Below, piece by piece: positions 27,031 through 35,870 of a stretch of 35,870 nt of DNA (positions are counted from its first letter, which is position 1; each line of letters starts with the position of its first letter). The notes beneath the pieces are model-generated. The model was not told the DNA's origin. It saw nothing but the letters and a program-made list of their open reading frames with translations, and searched no databases. The position numbers and the translations under genes are program-made. The stretch is from Cellulomonas bogoriensis 69B4 = DSM 16987 (GTDB lineage Bacteria; Actinomycetota; Actinomycetes; Actinomycetales; Cellulomonadaceae): positions 1-35,870 of the forward strand of contig NZ_AXCZ01000011.1 of the NCBI RefSeq assembly GCF_000767165.1, given 5' to 3'.

Positions 27031-27270
27031 TCAGCGGCGGTCGACGTCCACGACGTCGACCCGCACCGAGCCGGTCGGTGACAGCGCGTTCACGACCGTG
27101 CGCAGCGCCCGGGCGGTCCGCCCGTTGCGGCCGATGACACGGCCCAGGTCCTCGGGGTGCACCCTGACCTCGAGCAGCTCACCGCGGCGCAGCGACCGTG
27201 AGCGCACCCGCACGTCGTCCGGGTGGTCGACGACCCCCCGGACGAGGTGCTCGAGCGCGTCGGCGAGCAT
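27031..27270 (-). CDS. khpA: KH-domain RNA-binding protein (KhpA family)
   Basis: This 79-residue single-KH-domain protein is encoded between rpsP and rimM, a position conserved in Gram-positive bacteria. It reads [20 protein letters not shown], then LRRGELLEVRVHPEDLGRVI and GRNGRTARALRTVVNALSPT. The GRNG loop is the GXXG nucleic-acid-binding motif of type II KH domains. KhpA partners KhpB (Jag) in streptococci, affecting cell elongation and RNA binding; the partner gene is not in this window. Its ATG at 27268-27270 overlaps the rpsP stop by one base. Confidence 0.94.
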   Translation of the reverse strand: MLADALEHLVRGVVDHPDDVRVRSRSLRRGELLEVRVHPEDLGRVIGRNGRTARALRTVVNALSPTGSVRVDVVDVDRR

Positions 27271-27692
27271 CAGGCCTGCTCGTCGGAGGACTCCGCGGAC
27301 TCCTCGGACGACTCCTGCGACTTCTTCTCCGATGCGGCGGCCTTGGCCTTCTCGGCGGCGTCGGCGGCGGCGGCCACGGCGGCGGCCGGGTCCTGGCTGC
27401 CCGCCTTGACCTTCAGGGTGCCCTCCTGCCCGGGAAGGCCCTTGAACTTCTGCCAGTCCCCGGTGATCTTCAGGATCGCGAGCACCTGCTCGGTGGGCTG
27501 GGCGCCCACACCGAGCCAGTACTGCGCACGCTCGGAGGTGACCTCGATGAACGAGGGCTCCTCGGTGGGGTGGTACTTGCCGATCTCCTCGAGGACGCGA
27601 CCGTCGCGCTTGGTGCGCGAGTCGGCGACGACGATGCGGTAGTACGGCGCCCGGATCTTGCCGAGGCGCTTCAGACGGATCTTGACGGCCAC
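27270..27692 (-). CDS. rpsP: 30S ribosomal protein S16 with acidic tail
   Basis: S16 is an early-binding 30S protein. The core is [60 protein letters not shown] and [20 protein letters not shown]. After about residue 95 a tail of about 45 residues rich in Ala, Lys, Glu and Ser extends to residue 140, while many bacteria end near residue 85-95. Such tails are usual in Actinobacteria. The start is the GTG at 27690-27692 with GGAGAG upstream. The first gene of rpsP-khpA(-rimM-trmD), it has a roughly 120-base leader. Confidence 0.97.
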   Translation of the reverse strand: MAVKIRLKRLGKIRAPYYRIVVADSRTKRDGRVLEEIGKYHPTEEPSFIEVTSERAQYWLGVGAQPTEQVLAILKITGDWQKFKGLPGQEGTLKVKAGSQDPAAAVAAAADAAEKAKAAASEKKSQESSEESAESSDEQA

Positions 27693-27818
27693 AGTGGTGG
27701 TCTCTCCTGGTTCGACTGAGGAGGTGCCTCTCGCCGGCCCGTGGGGTAGGCGGCTCGACGCACCGAGGACACGGTTCCGCGCGGTTAGAGGGTCCGCACG
27801 GGCCGGGTACAGCGGGCC

Positions 27819-27824
27819 ATTCTG
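27819..27824 (-). promoter_or_regulatory. Candidate -10 box of the rpsP operon
   Basis: CAGAAT on the minus strand, in a TCTGGCAGAATGG context, lies about 127 bases before the rpsP GTG and just downstream of the ffh stop. It fits an actinobacterial -10. The 154-base ffh-rpsP gap holds no gene. Confidence 0.45.
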
Positions 27825-27846
27825 CCAGATGGACGGCCCTGCGTCG

Positions 27847-29454
27847 TCACCGACCCAGGAACTTCTCCATCCCCGGGGGCAGCTCCAGCTTCGCGGGGTC
27901 GACCTCGGCCTGCTCGTTGCCGCCCAGACCGAACGCCGAACCACCCGGAGCACGGCCCTCGGCACGCAGCTGGGCCTCACGCTCCTGCTGCGCCCGCTTG
28001 GCCGGGTTGCCCGAGCGACCCTTCTTGCCCTTGCGAGGCTGCGGCGCGGCGCGCCCCCGGGACTTCTTGCCACCCATACCCGGCAGGTTGCCCAGCCCGG
28101 GCATGCCCGGCACCCCACCACCCCGGCTCATCTGCTTCATCATCTTCTGAGCGGCGGTGAACCGCTCGAGCAGCTGGTTGATGTCCGTGGCCGTCGTGCC
28201 GGACCCGCGCGCGATGCGCGACCGGCGGGAACCGTTGATGATCTTCGGGTTGCGGCGTTCCGCAGGGGTCATCGACCGGATGATCGCCTCGATGCGATCG
28301 ACCTCACGCTCGTCGAAGTTCTCGATCGCCTCACGCATCTGCCCCATTCCGGGCATCATCGTGAGCATCTTCTTCATGGAGCCCATCTGCCGCAGACCCT
28401 GCATCTGCACCAGGAAGTCCTCGAGGGTGAAACCCTCACCGCTGGCCAGCTTGTCGGCCATCTCCTCGGCCTGGCGGGCGTCGAACGCCTTCTCGGCCTG
28501 CTCGATGAGGGACAGGACGTCACCCATGTCCAGGATGCGTGAGGCCATGCGGTCCGGGTGGAAGACCTCGAAGTCGGTGAGCTTCTCACCGGTCGAGGCG
28601 AACAGGATCGGCCTGCCGGTGACCGACGCGACCGACAGCGCCGCACCACCGCGGGCGTCACCGTCCAGCTTGGACAGCACCACACCGGTGAAGCCCACGC
28701 CGTCGGCGAACGCCTGGGCCGTGGCCACCGCGTCCTGCCCGATCATCGCGTCGATGACGAACAGCACCTCGTCGGGCCGGACCGCGTCCCGGATGTCCGC
28801 GGCCTGCTGCATCATCTCGGCGTCCACACCCAGGCGGCCCGCGGTGTCCACGATCAGCACGTCGTGCTGCCTGGCCTGCGCCGTGGCCAGGCCCTCGCGC
28901 GCGACCGCCACCGGGTCCGCGGCAGGGGCGACCACCACCCCGCCCTCGCTGCTCTCCTGGGCACCGGGGTGCGGGGCGAAGACCGGGACCCCGGCGCGCT
29001 CACCCACGACCTGGAGCTGGGTGACGGCGTTGGGCCGCTGCAGGTCGGCCGCGACCAGCAACGGCGTGTGGCCCTGCTCGCGCAGGTGCCGTGCGAGCTT
29101 GCCGGCCAGCGTCGTCTTGCCCGCGCCCTGGAGCCCCGCGAGCAGGATCACCGTCGGCGGCGTCTTCGCGAAGAGCAGCGGACGCTGCTCACCACCGAGC
29201 ACCGCCACCAGCTCGTCGTTCACGATCTTCACGACCTGCTGCGCCGGGTTCAGCGCGCCGGAGACCTCCTCAGACAGGGCGCGCTCACGCACCTTGCCGG
29301 TGAACGCGCGCACGACGGAGACCGCGACGTCGGCGTCCAGCAGGGCCCGGCGGATCTCGCGGACGGTCGCGTCGATGTCCGCCTCGGACAACCGCCCCTT
29401 GCTGCGCAGGTTCTTGAAGGTCGCGGTCAGGCGATCGGACAGCGTGGCGAACAC
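27847..29454 (-). CDS. ffh: Signal recognition particle protein Ffh
   Basis: Ffh binds 4.5S RNA and signal sequences and delivers ribosomes to FtsY. The 535-residue protein has the N domain ([20 protein letters not shown]), then the G domain with [52 protein letters not shown] and [20 protein letters not shown]. The methionine-rich M domain has [20 protein letters not shown], the RNA-binding [20 protein letters not shown] and [10 protein letters not shown]. Between the DxQRP-type motif and DTAGR is an acidic/Gly insert ([15 protein letters not shown]) that appears longer than usual. The Gly/Lys-rich C-terminal tail is long. The start is the GTG at 29452-29454, with no good ribosome site. It lies 37 bases after glnD. 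Confidence 0.97.
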   Translation of the reverse strand: MFATLSDRLTATFKNLRSKGRLSEADIDATVREIRRALLDADVAVSVVRAFTGKVRERALSEEVSGALNPAQQVVKIVNDELVAVLGGEQRPLLFAKTPPTVILLAGLQGAGKTTLAGKLARHLREQGHTPLLVAADLQRPNAVTQLQVVGERAGVPVFAPHPGAQESSEGGVVVAPAADPVAVAREGLATAQARQHDVLIVDTAGRLGVDAEMMQQAADIRDAVRPDEVLFVIDAMIGQDAVATAQAFADGVGFTGVVLSKLDGDARGGAALSVASVTGRPILFASTGEKLTDFEVFHPDRMASRILDMGDVLSLIEQAEKAFDARQAEEMADKLASGEGFTLEDFLVQMQGLRQMGSMKKMLTMMPGMGQMREAIENFDEREVDRIEAIIRSMTPAERRNPKIINGSRRSRIARGSGTTATDINQLLERFTAAQKMMKQMSRGGGVPGMPGLGNLPGMGGKKSRGRAAPQPRKGKKGRSGNPAKRAQQEREAQLRAEGRAPGGSAFGLGGNEQAEVDPAKLELPPGMEKFLGR

Positions 29455-29491
29455 GGGATGGACCTCACGGGAGTCGACCTGCAGGGACCAC

Positions 29492-31294
29492 TCAGCCTAC
29501 CCGTCGCCCCCCGGGCCCTCGGGCCAGGTGCTGCAGGGCACGGCCGGTCAGGTCGTCCACGAGCCTCGCCCGCCACGGCGTCCACGCCTGCGGCCCGGCG
29601 GCCGAGGCATCGGCCTCGGTGAGGTCGCGAAGCAGCTGGAGCAGGTCGGCGCGGTGATCGACGACCTCGCACAGCTCCGCGACCGTCTCCGGGTCGTCGG
29701 GGTCCCGCTGGGTCGCCAGAGCCGCGAGGGTCAGGTGGTGCCGCACCAGGACCGTCACGTCAGCGGTCTCCTGCGGGCCGAACCCCATGCGCCCCATGAT
29801 GCCGGGGACGAGCTCGGCGCCGGCGACGCTGTGATCGCTCGCGCCCGGCCGCTTGCCGATGTCGTGCAGGAGCGCTGCCAGCAGCAGGGTCGGCCCACCG
29901 GTGGCGCGCGGGCCCCGGCGTGAGGACCGCGCCACCGTCTCGACCAGGTGCCGGTCCACGGTGTGCCGGTGGATCGGGGACCGCTGCGGCCGGTTGCGCA
30001 CCGCGGCCCACTCCGGGATCCACCGAGTCACCACGCCGGCCAGGTCCAGGGTCTCCCACACCTGGACCTGCGCGGTTCCCGAGCCGAGCAGCTGCAGCAG
30101 GTGCACCCGGGCGGCAGCCGGCCACGGCTCACCCAGCTCCGGCACACGGCTCAGGCTCGTGACGGTCACGGGTGACAGCGGCAACCCCGTCCGAGCGGAC
30201 GTCGCCGCCGCGCGGAGCGCCAGGAGCGGGTCGTCCTCGGGGACCACACCCGCGGCGAGGACCAGCTCGCCGTCGTGCTCGACCAGGCCCTCCCCCACCG
30301 ACCGAAGCCGGGGGGCCGCGCGCCTGCCGCGCACCAGCACCGGACGTCGCAGCGACGGGCGGGTCAGCGCCTGACGGGCGTGCCGCACCGTGGTGTCCAG
30401 CGACGCCGACACCACCCGTCCGGCCTCCGCCAGTCCTGCCAGGAGGTCATCGGCGTCACCGACGCCCAGGAGGGCGGCGACCTCGTCCTGGTAGACGCGC
30501 AGCAGCCGGTTCGTCGGACGGCGGGTCACCACGTGCAGCGCGTCCCGGACGTCCAGGAGGTGGGTGTACGCGGTGTCCAGCGCCCCGTGGGGACGGTCGG
30601 TCAACCAGGTGGCCGCGAGCGCGAAGACCACCACCGCGTCCCGGATCCCGCCCCGGGCCTCCTTGAGGTCCGGCTCGACGAGGTACGCGAGCTCACCGGT
30701 GCGGTCCGCCCGCACCTTGGTGGACGCGAGGAGCTCGGGCAGGCGTCGGCGGGCGGCCGCGCGCCAGTCCGTCAGCAGGGCGCTCCGGGCCCGGGCGACC
30801 ACCGCCCGGTCCCCCGCCAGGTGTCGCAGGTCGAGCAGACCGACCGCGGCCGGGAGGTCGGCCGAGGCCACCTGCCGGCACTGGGCCAGGGACCGGACCG
30901 AGTGGTCCAGGTCCAACCCCGCGTCCCAGATGGGGTACCACAGGCGCTCTGCCAGCCGGGAGACCACCTGGGCCTCATGGGTCCGCCCGTCGTGGACGAG
31001 CAGCAGGTCCAGGTCACTCGCGGGCGAGGCATCAGCCCGTCCCAGGCTGCCCACGGCCCCCAGGGCCACACCCTCGACCGTCGGGAGGTCGGCGGTGGCC
31101 GCCTGCCAGAGGTCGGCGACCGCGTCGCCGACGAGCCGGGCGACAGCGGCCCGGCGAACGGCTCCGTCGGCCTCCGGGCCGGTCATCCGCACCGCGAGGT
31201 CGATCCGGTCGGACCGCAGACCCTGGACACCGACGTGGGTGTCCAGGGCCTGCGGGTCCTTCGCGACCGCAGACTCGAGCGGTCCGTCCTGCAT
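29492..31294 (-). CDS. glnD: GlnD-type PII nucleotidyltransferase lacking ACT domains
   Basis: GlnD adds and removes a nucleotide on PII: uridylylation in enterics, adenylylation in Actinobacteria. The 600-residue protein has the nucleotidyltransferase motif [20 protein letters not shown] (GS at 82-83, Asp94, Asp96). The linker region includes [15 protein letters not shown]. The HD domain has His442/His444 in [13 protein letters not shown] and His477-Asp478 in [12 protein letters not shown]. It stops shortly after the HD domain ([20 protein letters not shown], then GRRVG). The usual 700-900-residue GlnD continues into two ACT domains that sense glutamine, absent here. Only 37 bases remain before ffh, so they cannot lie downstream. 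The start is the ATG at 31292-31294 with GAGGGGG upstream. It follows amtB-glnB. Confidence 0.92.
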   Translation of the reverse strand: MQDGPLESAVAKDPQALDTHVGVQGLRSDRIDLAVRMTGPEADGAVRRAAVARLVGDAVADLWQAATADLPTVEGVALGAVGSLGRADASPASDLDLLLVHDGRTHEAQVVSRLAERLWYPIWDAGLDLDHSVRSLAQCRQVASADLPAAVGLLDLRHLAGDRAVVARARSALLTDWRAAARRRLPELLASTKVRADRTGELAYLVEPDLKEARGGIRDAVVVFALAATWLTDRPHGALDTAYTHLLDVRDALHVVTRRPTNRLLRVYQDEVAALLGVGDADDLLAGLAEAGRVVSASLDTTVRHARQALTRPSLRRPVLVRGRRAAPRLRSVGEGLVEHDGELVLAAGVVPEDDPLLALRAAATSARTGLPLSPVTVTSLSRVPELGEPWPAAARVHLLQLLGSGTAQVQVWETLDLAGVVTRWIPEWAAVRNRPQRSPIHRHTVDRHLVETVARSSRRGPRATGGPTLLLAALLHDIGKRPGASDHSVAGAELVPGIMGRMGFGPQETADVTVLVRHHLTLAALATQRDPDDPETVAELCEVVDHRADLLQLLRDLTEADASAAGPQAWTPWRARLVDDLTGRALQHLARGPGGRRVG

Positions 31295-31320
31295 GTCTGC
31301 CCCCTCGAGCCTGGTCGTCC

Positions 31321-31340
31321 ACGCCCGCACGTGCGGGCGT
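31321..31340. other. 20-base perfect palindrome between glnB and glnD
   Basis: Both halves (31321-31330 and 31331-31340) are exact reverse complements, centred on ACGT. It lies in the 55-base glnB-glnD gap. It could fold as a short hairpin that lowers glnD expression relative to glnB, or serve as a dyad operator. Confidence 0.55.
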
Positions 31341-31349
31341 CGTGCGGTC

Positions 31350-32965
<1,616 letters not shown>

Positions 32966-32985
32966 CGAGATCGTCTCTCCCCTCG

Positions 32986-33001
32986 CCAGCCGGGCGGCTG
33001 G
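32986..33001 (-). other. Hairpin in the amtB leader
   Basis: CCAGCCG (32986-32992) pairs with CGGCTGG (32995-33001) around a 2-base loop just upstream of the amtB ribosome site. It may affect translation; the tight loop makes it uncertain. Confidence 0.35.
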
Positions 33002-33026
33002 TCGGGGACAACCATCCCGAGACGCT

Positions 33027-33064
33027 GTTACCCCTCGGGACCTCGCCCGTTACGGCTCGGTGAC
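33027..33064. promoter_or_regulatory. Candidate GlnR-type operator upstream of amtB
   Basis: Four pentamers at strict 11-base spacing: GTTAC at 33027, GGACC at 33038, GTTAC at 33049 and GTGAC at 33060. Read on the amtB strand this is GTCAC-n6-GTAAC-n6-GGTCC-n6-GTAAC. The published actinobacterial GlnR consensus is roughly GTNAC-n6-GAAAC repeats, so three of four boxes are close and one is poor. It lies 62-99 bases before the amtB ATG, a normal position for such an operator. Confidence 0.5.
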
Positions 33065-33112
33065 AAGGTCGCCGCTCGTGTGAACGGGACGTTTCCGATG
33101 CGGCGCCGGTGC

Positions 33113-34315
33113 TCAGCCCTCGAGCAGACCGTCCACGAAAGCCTCCGGCTCGAACGGCGCCAGGTCGTCCGGGCCCTCGCCGAGTCCCACGAGCTTGACC
33201 GGGACCCCGAGCTCGCGCTGCACGGCGACGACGATCCCGCCCTTGGCCGTCCCGTCGAGCTTGGTGAGCACGATCCCCGTCACCCCGGCGACCTCGGCGA
33301 AGACCCGGGCCTGGTTCATGCCGTTCTGACCCGTCGTGGCGTCCAGGACCAGCAGCACCTCGCTCAGGGGCGTCTTGCGGGACAGCACACGGGTGATCTT
33401 GCCGAGCTCGTCCATCAGGCCGGCCTTGTTCTGCAGGCGCCCGGCGGTGTCGACGAGGACCACGTCCGCACCGTCCTCCAGACCCTGGTGGACGGCGTCG
33501 AACGCGACGGCCGCCGGATCGGCGCCGTCCCTGTCCGACCGCACCGTGGGCACGCCCACGCGGGCGCCCCAGGTCTGCAGCTGGTCGGCGGCCGCGGCCC
33601 GGAACGTGTCCGCCGCGCCCAGCACGACCGACCGACCGTCGGCGACCAGGACACGCGCGAACTTGCCGACGGTCGTGGTCTTCCCGGTGCCGTTGACACC
33701 TACCACCAGCACCACGGCGGGGTGCGACGTGCCGTCCTCCAGGGTCACCGGGGCGGTGGCCAGCGACCGGTCCACCGACGGGTCGACCAGCTCCAGGAGC
33801 TGCTCGCGCAGCAGCCCACGCACCGAGTCGACGTCGCGCACACCCAGCACACGCACCTGCTCCCGCAGGCGGTCGACCAGGTCGGCGCTCGGACCCGCGC
33901 CGACGTCCGCCAGGAGCAGCGTCTCCTCGATCTCGTCCCAGTCGTCCTCGCTCAGGTGGTCCCGGGACAGGACCGACAGCAGGCGGACACCGATCGGCGA
34001 ACCCGAGCGTGCGAGCCGGCCCCGCAGGCGCACCATGCGCCCGGCCGCCGGCTCGGGCCGCTCCAGGGTCGGTGGTGCGGGTTCTGCAGGGGGTTGGTCG
34101 GTGGCCGGGGCCTCGGGAGCCGGTTCTGCGGTCGTCGACGGTGCGGTCGTCGACGGTGTGACCACGTCCTGGGGCGGGACCTCAGGCTCCGCCCTCGGGG
34201 CCGTCCGGTCCGGCGTCGTGCCCCGTCCGCGGCGTGCGCGGACGCCCAGGTAGCCCAGGCCCGCCAGGGCCAACGCCGGAAGACCGAACAGGAGGATGTC
34301 GCTGAGCTCGTTCAC
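33113..34315 (-). CDS. ftsY: Signal recognition particle receptor FtsY
   Basis: FtsY is the membrane-bound GTPase receptor of SRP. The 400-residue protein starts with a hydrophobic segment ([18 protein letters not shown]), then an A/P/E/T-rich linker to residue 90. The N domain follows ([20 protein letters not shown] onward), and the G domain has [20 protein letters not shown] at 206-225, [40 protein letters not shown] and [20 protein letters not shown]. All GTPase motifs are intact. The N-terminal hydrophobic anchor is a common actinobacterial trait. The start is the GTG at 34313-34315 with GAGACT 6 bases upstream, a leaderless pattern. The linker contains a 15-base tandem repeat. Confidence 0.97.
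   Translation of the reverse strand: MNELSDILLFGLPALALAGLGYLGVRARRGRGTTPDRTAPRAEPEVPPQDVVTPSTTAPSTTAEPAPEAPATDQPPAEPAPPTLERPEPAAGRMVRLRGRLARSGSPIGVRLLSVLSRDHLSEDDWDEIEETLLLADVGAGPSADLVDRLREQVRVLGVRDVDSVRGLLREQLLELVDPSVDRSLATAPVTLEDGTSHPAVVLVVGVNGTGKTTTVGKFARVLVADGRSVVLGAADTFRAAAADQLQTWGARVGVPTVRSDRDGADPAAVAFDAVHQGLEDGADVVLVDTAGRLQNKAGLMDELGKITRVLSRKTPLSEVLLVLDATTGQNGMNQARVFAEVAGVTGIVLTKLDGTAKGGIVVAVQRELGVPVKLVGLGEGPDDLAPFEPEAFVDGLLEG
34128..34157. repeat. 15-base tandem duplication inside the ftsY linker
   Basis: GCGGTCGTCGACGGT occurs twice back to back (34128-34142 and 34143-34157), encoding repeated TTAPS/TTAE-like residues in the disordered linker of FtsY. The repeat keeps the frame, so it should be tolerated and may vary in copy number between strains. 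Confidence 0.8.
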
Positions 34316-34321
34316 CCGTGC

Positions 34322-34327
34322 AGTCTC
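34322..34327 (-). promoter_or_regulatory. Candidate -10 box for a leaderless ftsY mRNA
   Basis: GAGACT on the minus strand lies 6 bases before the ftsY GTG and no ribosome site is visible. The geometry matches the other leaderless candidates. Confidence 0.48.
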
Positions 34328-34395
34328 TCAGGACCGGTGGCACGCCCGCACGACCGCGCGCGGCGGGGGCTCGTTCGAGCGGGAGGGCCGACCTC

Positions 34396-34719
34396 TCAGT
34401 GCCGGGTCAGGTGCGACATGTTCCGCACCACGCGACCCACCGGCTCCGACAGCTCGCCCGACGTGAGGTAGGCGTGGTCCTCAGCGCGTCCGATGACGAA
34501 GAGGTCGTCGATGGAGGTCTCGGCCTCCAGGTCCTCCTCGTCCTCGAGCAGGACCTCGTCCCGCACCCCCGACAGGCGGTACGCGAGGGCCGAGCGGAGA
34601 TCGATGAGCAGCTGCCGCAGGCCGCCGTCCGGTGAGCTGCTGCTAGCAGCCCCCACGACGACGAGCACCACCACAGCAGAGAAGAAAGCGACGAGGGTGC
34701 CGACGACGACTGGAGCCAT
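34396..34719 (-). CDS. Small single-pass membrane protein of unknown function
   Basis: I do not recognise this family. The 107-residue product begins MAPVVVGTLVAFFSAVVVLV VVGAASSSS, one transmembrane helix, followed by a soluble acidic region with LRQLLIDLRSALAYRLSGVR, then EVLLEDEEDLEAETSIDDLF and a basic C-terminus (VGRVVRNMSHLTRH). With the N-terminus outside or very short, the tail would be cytoplasmic. The start is the ATG at 34717-34719, with GATACT 6 bases upstream; an earlier ATG frame to 34785 would add a hydrophilic stretch before the helix and is less likely. It lies between smc and ftsY, genes usually adjacent, so it may be a lineage-specific insertion. Its coding bias matches its neighbours. 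Confidence 0.7.
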   Translation of the reverse strand: MAPVVVGTLVAFFSAVVVLVVVGAASSSSPDGGLRQLLIDLRSALAYRLSGVRDEVLLEDEEDLEAETSIDDLFVIGRAEDHAYLTSGELSEPVGRVVRNMSHLTRH

Positions 34720-34725
34720 GTGAGA

Positions 34726-34731
34726 AGTATC
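34726..34731 (-). promoter_or_regulatory. Candidate -10 box before the small membrane protein
   Basis: GATACT on the minus strand ends 6 bases before the ATG at 34719, identical in sequence and spacing to the ispG case. Confidence 0.5.
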
Positions 34732-34765
34732 TGAGGTGGCGGCGACCTCGCTCGCCCGAACATGG

Positions 34766-34796
34766 CTATCCACAAAGATCACCACAACATCTCCAC
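34766..34796. promoter_or_regulatory. Cluster of DnaA-box-like sequences
   Basis: CTATCCACA at 34766-34774 matches the DnaA box TTATCCACA at 8 of 9 bases, and weaker CCACA motifs follow in ATCACCACA and ATCTCCACA up to about 34796. The segment is AT-richer than its surroundings. It may be chance or a minor DnaA-binding site; there is no dnaA or dnaN nearby to suggest an origin. Confidence 0.3.
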
Positions 34797-34806
34797 ACCG
34801 CCGTGA

Positions 34807-35870
34807 TCAGGCCGATGCATCCTCGCTCAGCCGCTGGCTGATGACCGTGGTCACCCCGTCCCCCCGCATCGTCACCCCGTACAGCGCGTCGGCGACCTCC
34901 ATGGTGCGTTTCTGGTGGGTGATCACGATGAGCTGGGAGTCGGTCTTCAGCTCTCGGAAGATCTCCAGCAGGCGCCCCAGGTTCACGTCGTCCAGCGCGG
35001 CCTCGACCTCGTCCATGACGTAGAACGGGCTCGGGCGGGCCTTGAAGATCGCGACCAGCAGCGCCACGGCCGTCAACGACCGCTCCCCACCGGAGAGCAA
35101 CGACAGACGCTTGACCTTCTTGCCCGCCGGCCTGGCCTCCACCTCGATCCCGGTCGTCAGCATGTCGCCCGGGTCGGTCAGCACCAACCGCCCCTCACCA
35201 CCGGGGAACAGCCGTGAGAAGACCCGCTCGAACTGGACCGCGGTGTCCCGGTAGGCCTCGGCGAAGACCTGCTCGACGCGGTCGTCGATCTCCTTCACGA
35301 TCTGCAGGAGGTCGGCCCGGGACCTCTTCAGGTCCGTCAGCTGCGTCGACAGGAACGTGTGGCGCTCCTCCAGCGCCGCGAACTCCTCCAGCGCCAGCGG
35401 GTTCACCCGACCCAGCTGGGACAGCGCCCGCTCCGCCCTGCGCAGCCGCTTCTCCTGCTCGGCACGCACGAACGGCACGTGCCGGGGCCCGTCCTCCTCG
35501 CCCTCGGCCCCCGGAACCGGGACCGGCCTGTCCGGCCCGAACTCCTCGACCAGCACCTGCGGGTCCAGGCCGAGCTCGTCCACGGAGCGGGCCTGCAGCT
35601 GCTCGACCCGCAGCTGCTGCTGGGCCCGGGCCATCTCGTCCCGGTGGGCGGCGTCGGTCAGCTCGGCCAGCTCGGCCCGCCAACGCTCGACCTCGGTGCG
35701 CACCTGACCCAGCTGGGCGTCACGCTCCAGGCGGGCACGCTCGGCCTCCTCGCGAGCCGCGCCCGCACGACGCAGCGACTCCTCCAGCAGCTCCAACGCG
35801 ATCTCGGTGCCGTGCTGGACCGCGCGGGCCCGACCAGCCTGCACCTGCCGTGCCCGCGCGCGTGCGGCAG
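34807..35870 (-). CDS. smc: Chromosome segregation protein SMC, C-terminal part
   Basis: SMC is the condensin ATPase that organises and segregates the chromosome. The fragment covers the C-terminal 354 or so residues; the frame is open past 35870, so the N-terminal part lies beyond the window edge. It contains Arg/Glu/Ala-rich coiled coil (VQAGRARAVQHGTEIALELL, ERLERD-like charged heptads) and then the C-terminal head domain. The ABC signature LSGGERSLTAVALLVAIFKA lies 96 residues before the end, with Walker B and D-loop FYVMDEVEAALDDVNLGRLL and the switch His in LIVITHQKRTMEVADALYGV. The conserved head strand segment (QFERVFSRLFPGGEGRLVLT) is also present. The stop is followed by the small membrane protein gene after 87 bases; ScpA and ScpB are not in this window. 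Confidence 0.96.
   Translation of the reverse strand, partial: AARARARQVQAGRARAVQHGTEIALELLEESLRRAGAAREEAERARLERDAQLGQVRTEVERWRAELAELTDAAHRDEMARAQQQLRVEQLQARSVDELGLDPQVLVEEFGPDRPVPVPGAEGEEDGPRHVPFVRAEQEKRLRRAERALSQLGRVNPLALEEFAALEERHTFLSTQLTDLKRSRADLLQIVKEIDDRVEQVFAEAYRDTAVQFERVFSRLFPGGEGRLVLTDPGDMLTTGIEVEARPAGKKVKRLSLLSGGERSLTAVALLVAIFKARPSPFYVMDEVEAALDDVNLGRLLEIFRELKTDSQLIVITHQKRTMEVADALYGVTMRGDGVTTVISQRLSEDASA

Noticed and set aside
34766-34796. A replication origin
   Set aside because: Only one good DnaA-box-like sequence is present and there is no dnaA, dnaN or AT-rich unwinding region; kept only as a low-confidence note.

Overview
The window is a stretch of conserved housekeeping chromosome from a high-GC actinobacterium. 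The gene order infB-ylxR-nusA-rimP / proS / dxr-rseP-ispG-GNAT / rlmN-cdsA-frr-pyrH-tsf-rpsB / whiG-xerC-dprA-comM-yraN / DUF2469-rnhB-lepB-rplS-trmD-rimM-khpA-rpsP-ffh-glnD-glnB-amtB-ftsY-smc matches the backbone seen in Mycobacterium tuberculosis and other Actinobacteria. Very high GC, many GTG starts, a WhiG/FliA-type sigma factor and A/P/E-rich tails on ribosomal proteins suggest a Micrococcales lineage such as Cellulomonadaceae or Promicromonosporaceae. That placement is inference; no 16S gene or other taxonomic marker is present.

Layout (almost everything is on the minus strand, so operons read right to left). 1-2253: transcription/translation operon rimP-nusA-ylxR-infB, with infB cut by the window edge. 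2366-3433 (+): a DUF4439-like lipoprotein. 3450-5255: proS. 5314-5944 (+): an Fpg/Nei DNA glycosylase gene broken by an internal deletion with a frameshift. 5958-11128: GNAT acetyltransferase, ispG, rseP and dxr, with an AsnC/Lrp regulator (+) between rseP and dxr. 11195-17184: rpsB, tsf, pyrH, frr, cdsA, rlmN and a DivIVA-domain protein. 17481-18059 (+): an M23-like secreted protein. 18061-25422: rplS, lepB, rnhB, DUF2469, yraN, comM, dprA, xerC and a WhiG-like sigma factor. 25638-27692: rpsP, khpA, rimM and trmD. 27847-32965: amtB-glnB-glnD nitrogen operon followed by ffh. 33113-35870: smc (partial), a small membrane protein and ftsY.

How the genes fit together: ribosome production and maturation (rpsB, rpsP, rplS, tsf, frr, rimM, rimP, trmD, rlmN, infB, nusA) are combined with membrane targeting and secretion (ffh, ftsY, lepB, rseP), MEP isoprenoid synthesis (dxr, ispG), phospholipid precursor synthesis (cdsA), chromosome segregation and recombination (smc, xerC, dprA, comM, rnhB) and nitrogen signalling (amtB, glnB, glnD). 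Many neighbours overlap by one to four bases (GTGA, ATGA or TGATG), implying translational coupling. A -10-like hexamer (second base A, sixth base T) lies 6-7 bases before the start codon of at least seven genes, which suggests leaderless mRNAs.

I found no prophage, insertion sequence, CRISPR array, toxin-antitoxin pair, defence island or tRNA/rRNA gene, and no clearly undescribed system. The best leads are the disrupted glycosylase gene, a GlnD that ends after its HD domain and so lacks the ACT sensor domains, the recurrent leaderless-start pattern, a candidate GlnR-type operator before amtB, a long structured rpsB leader, and an M23-like protein that keeps the zinc ligands but has lost catalytic histidines.
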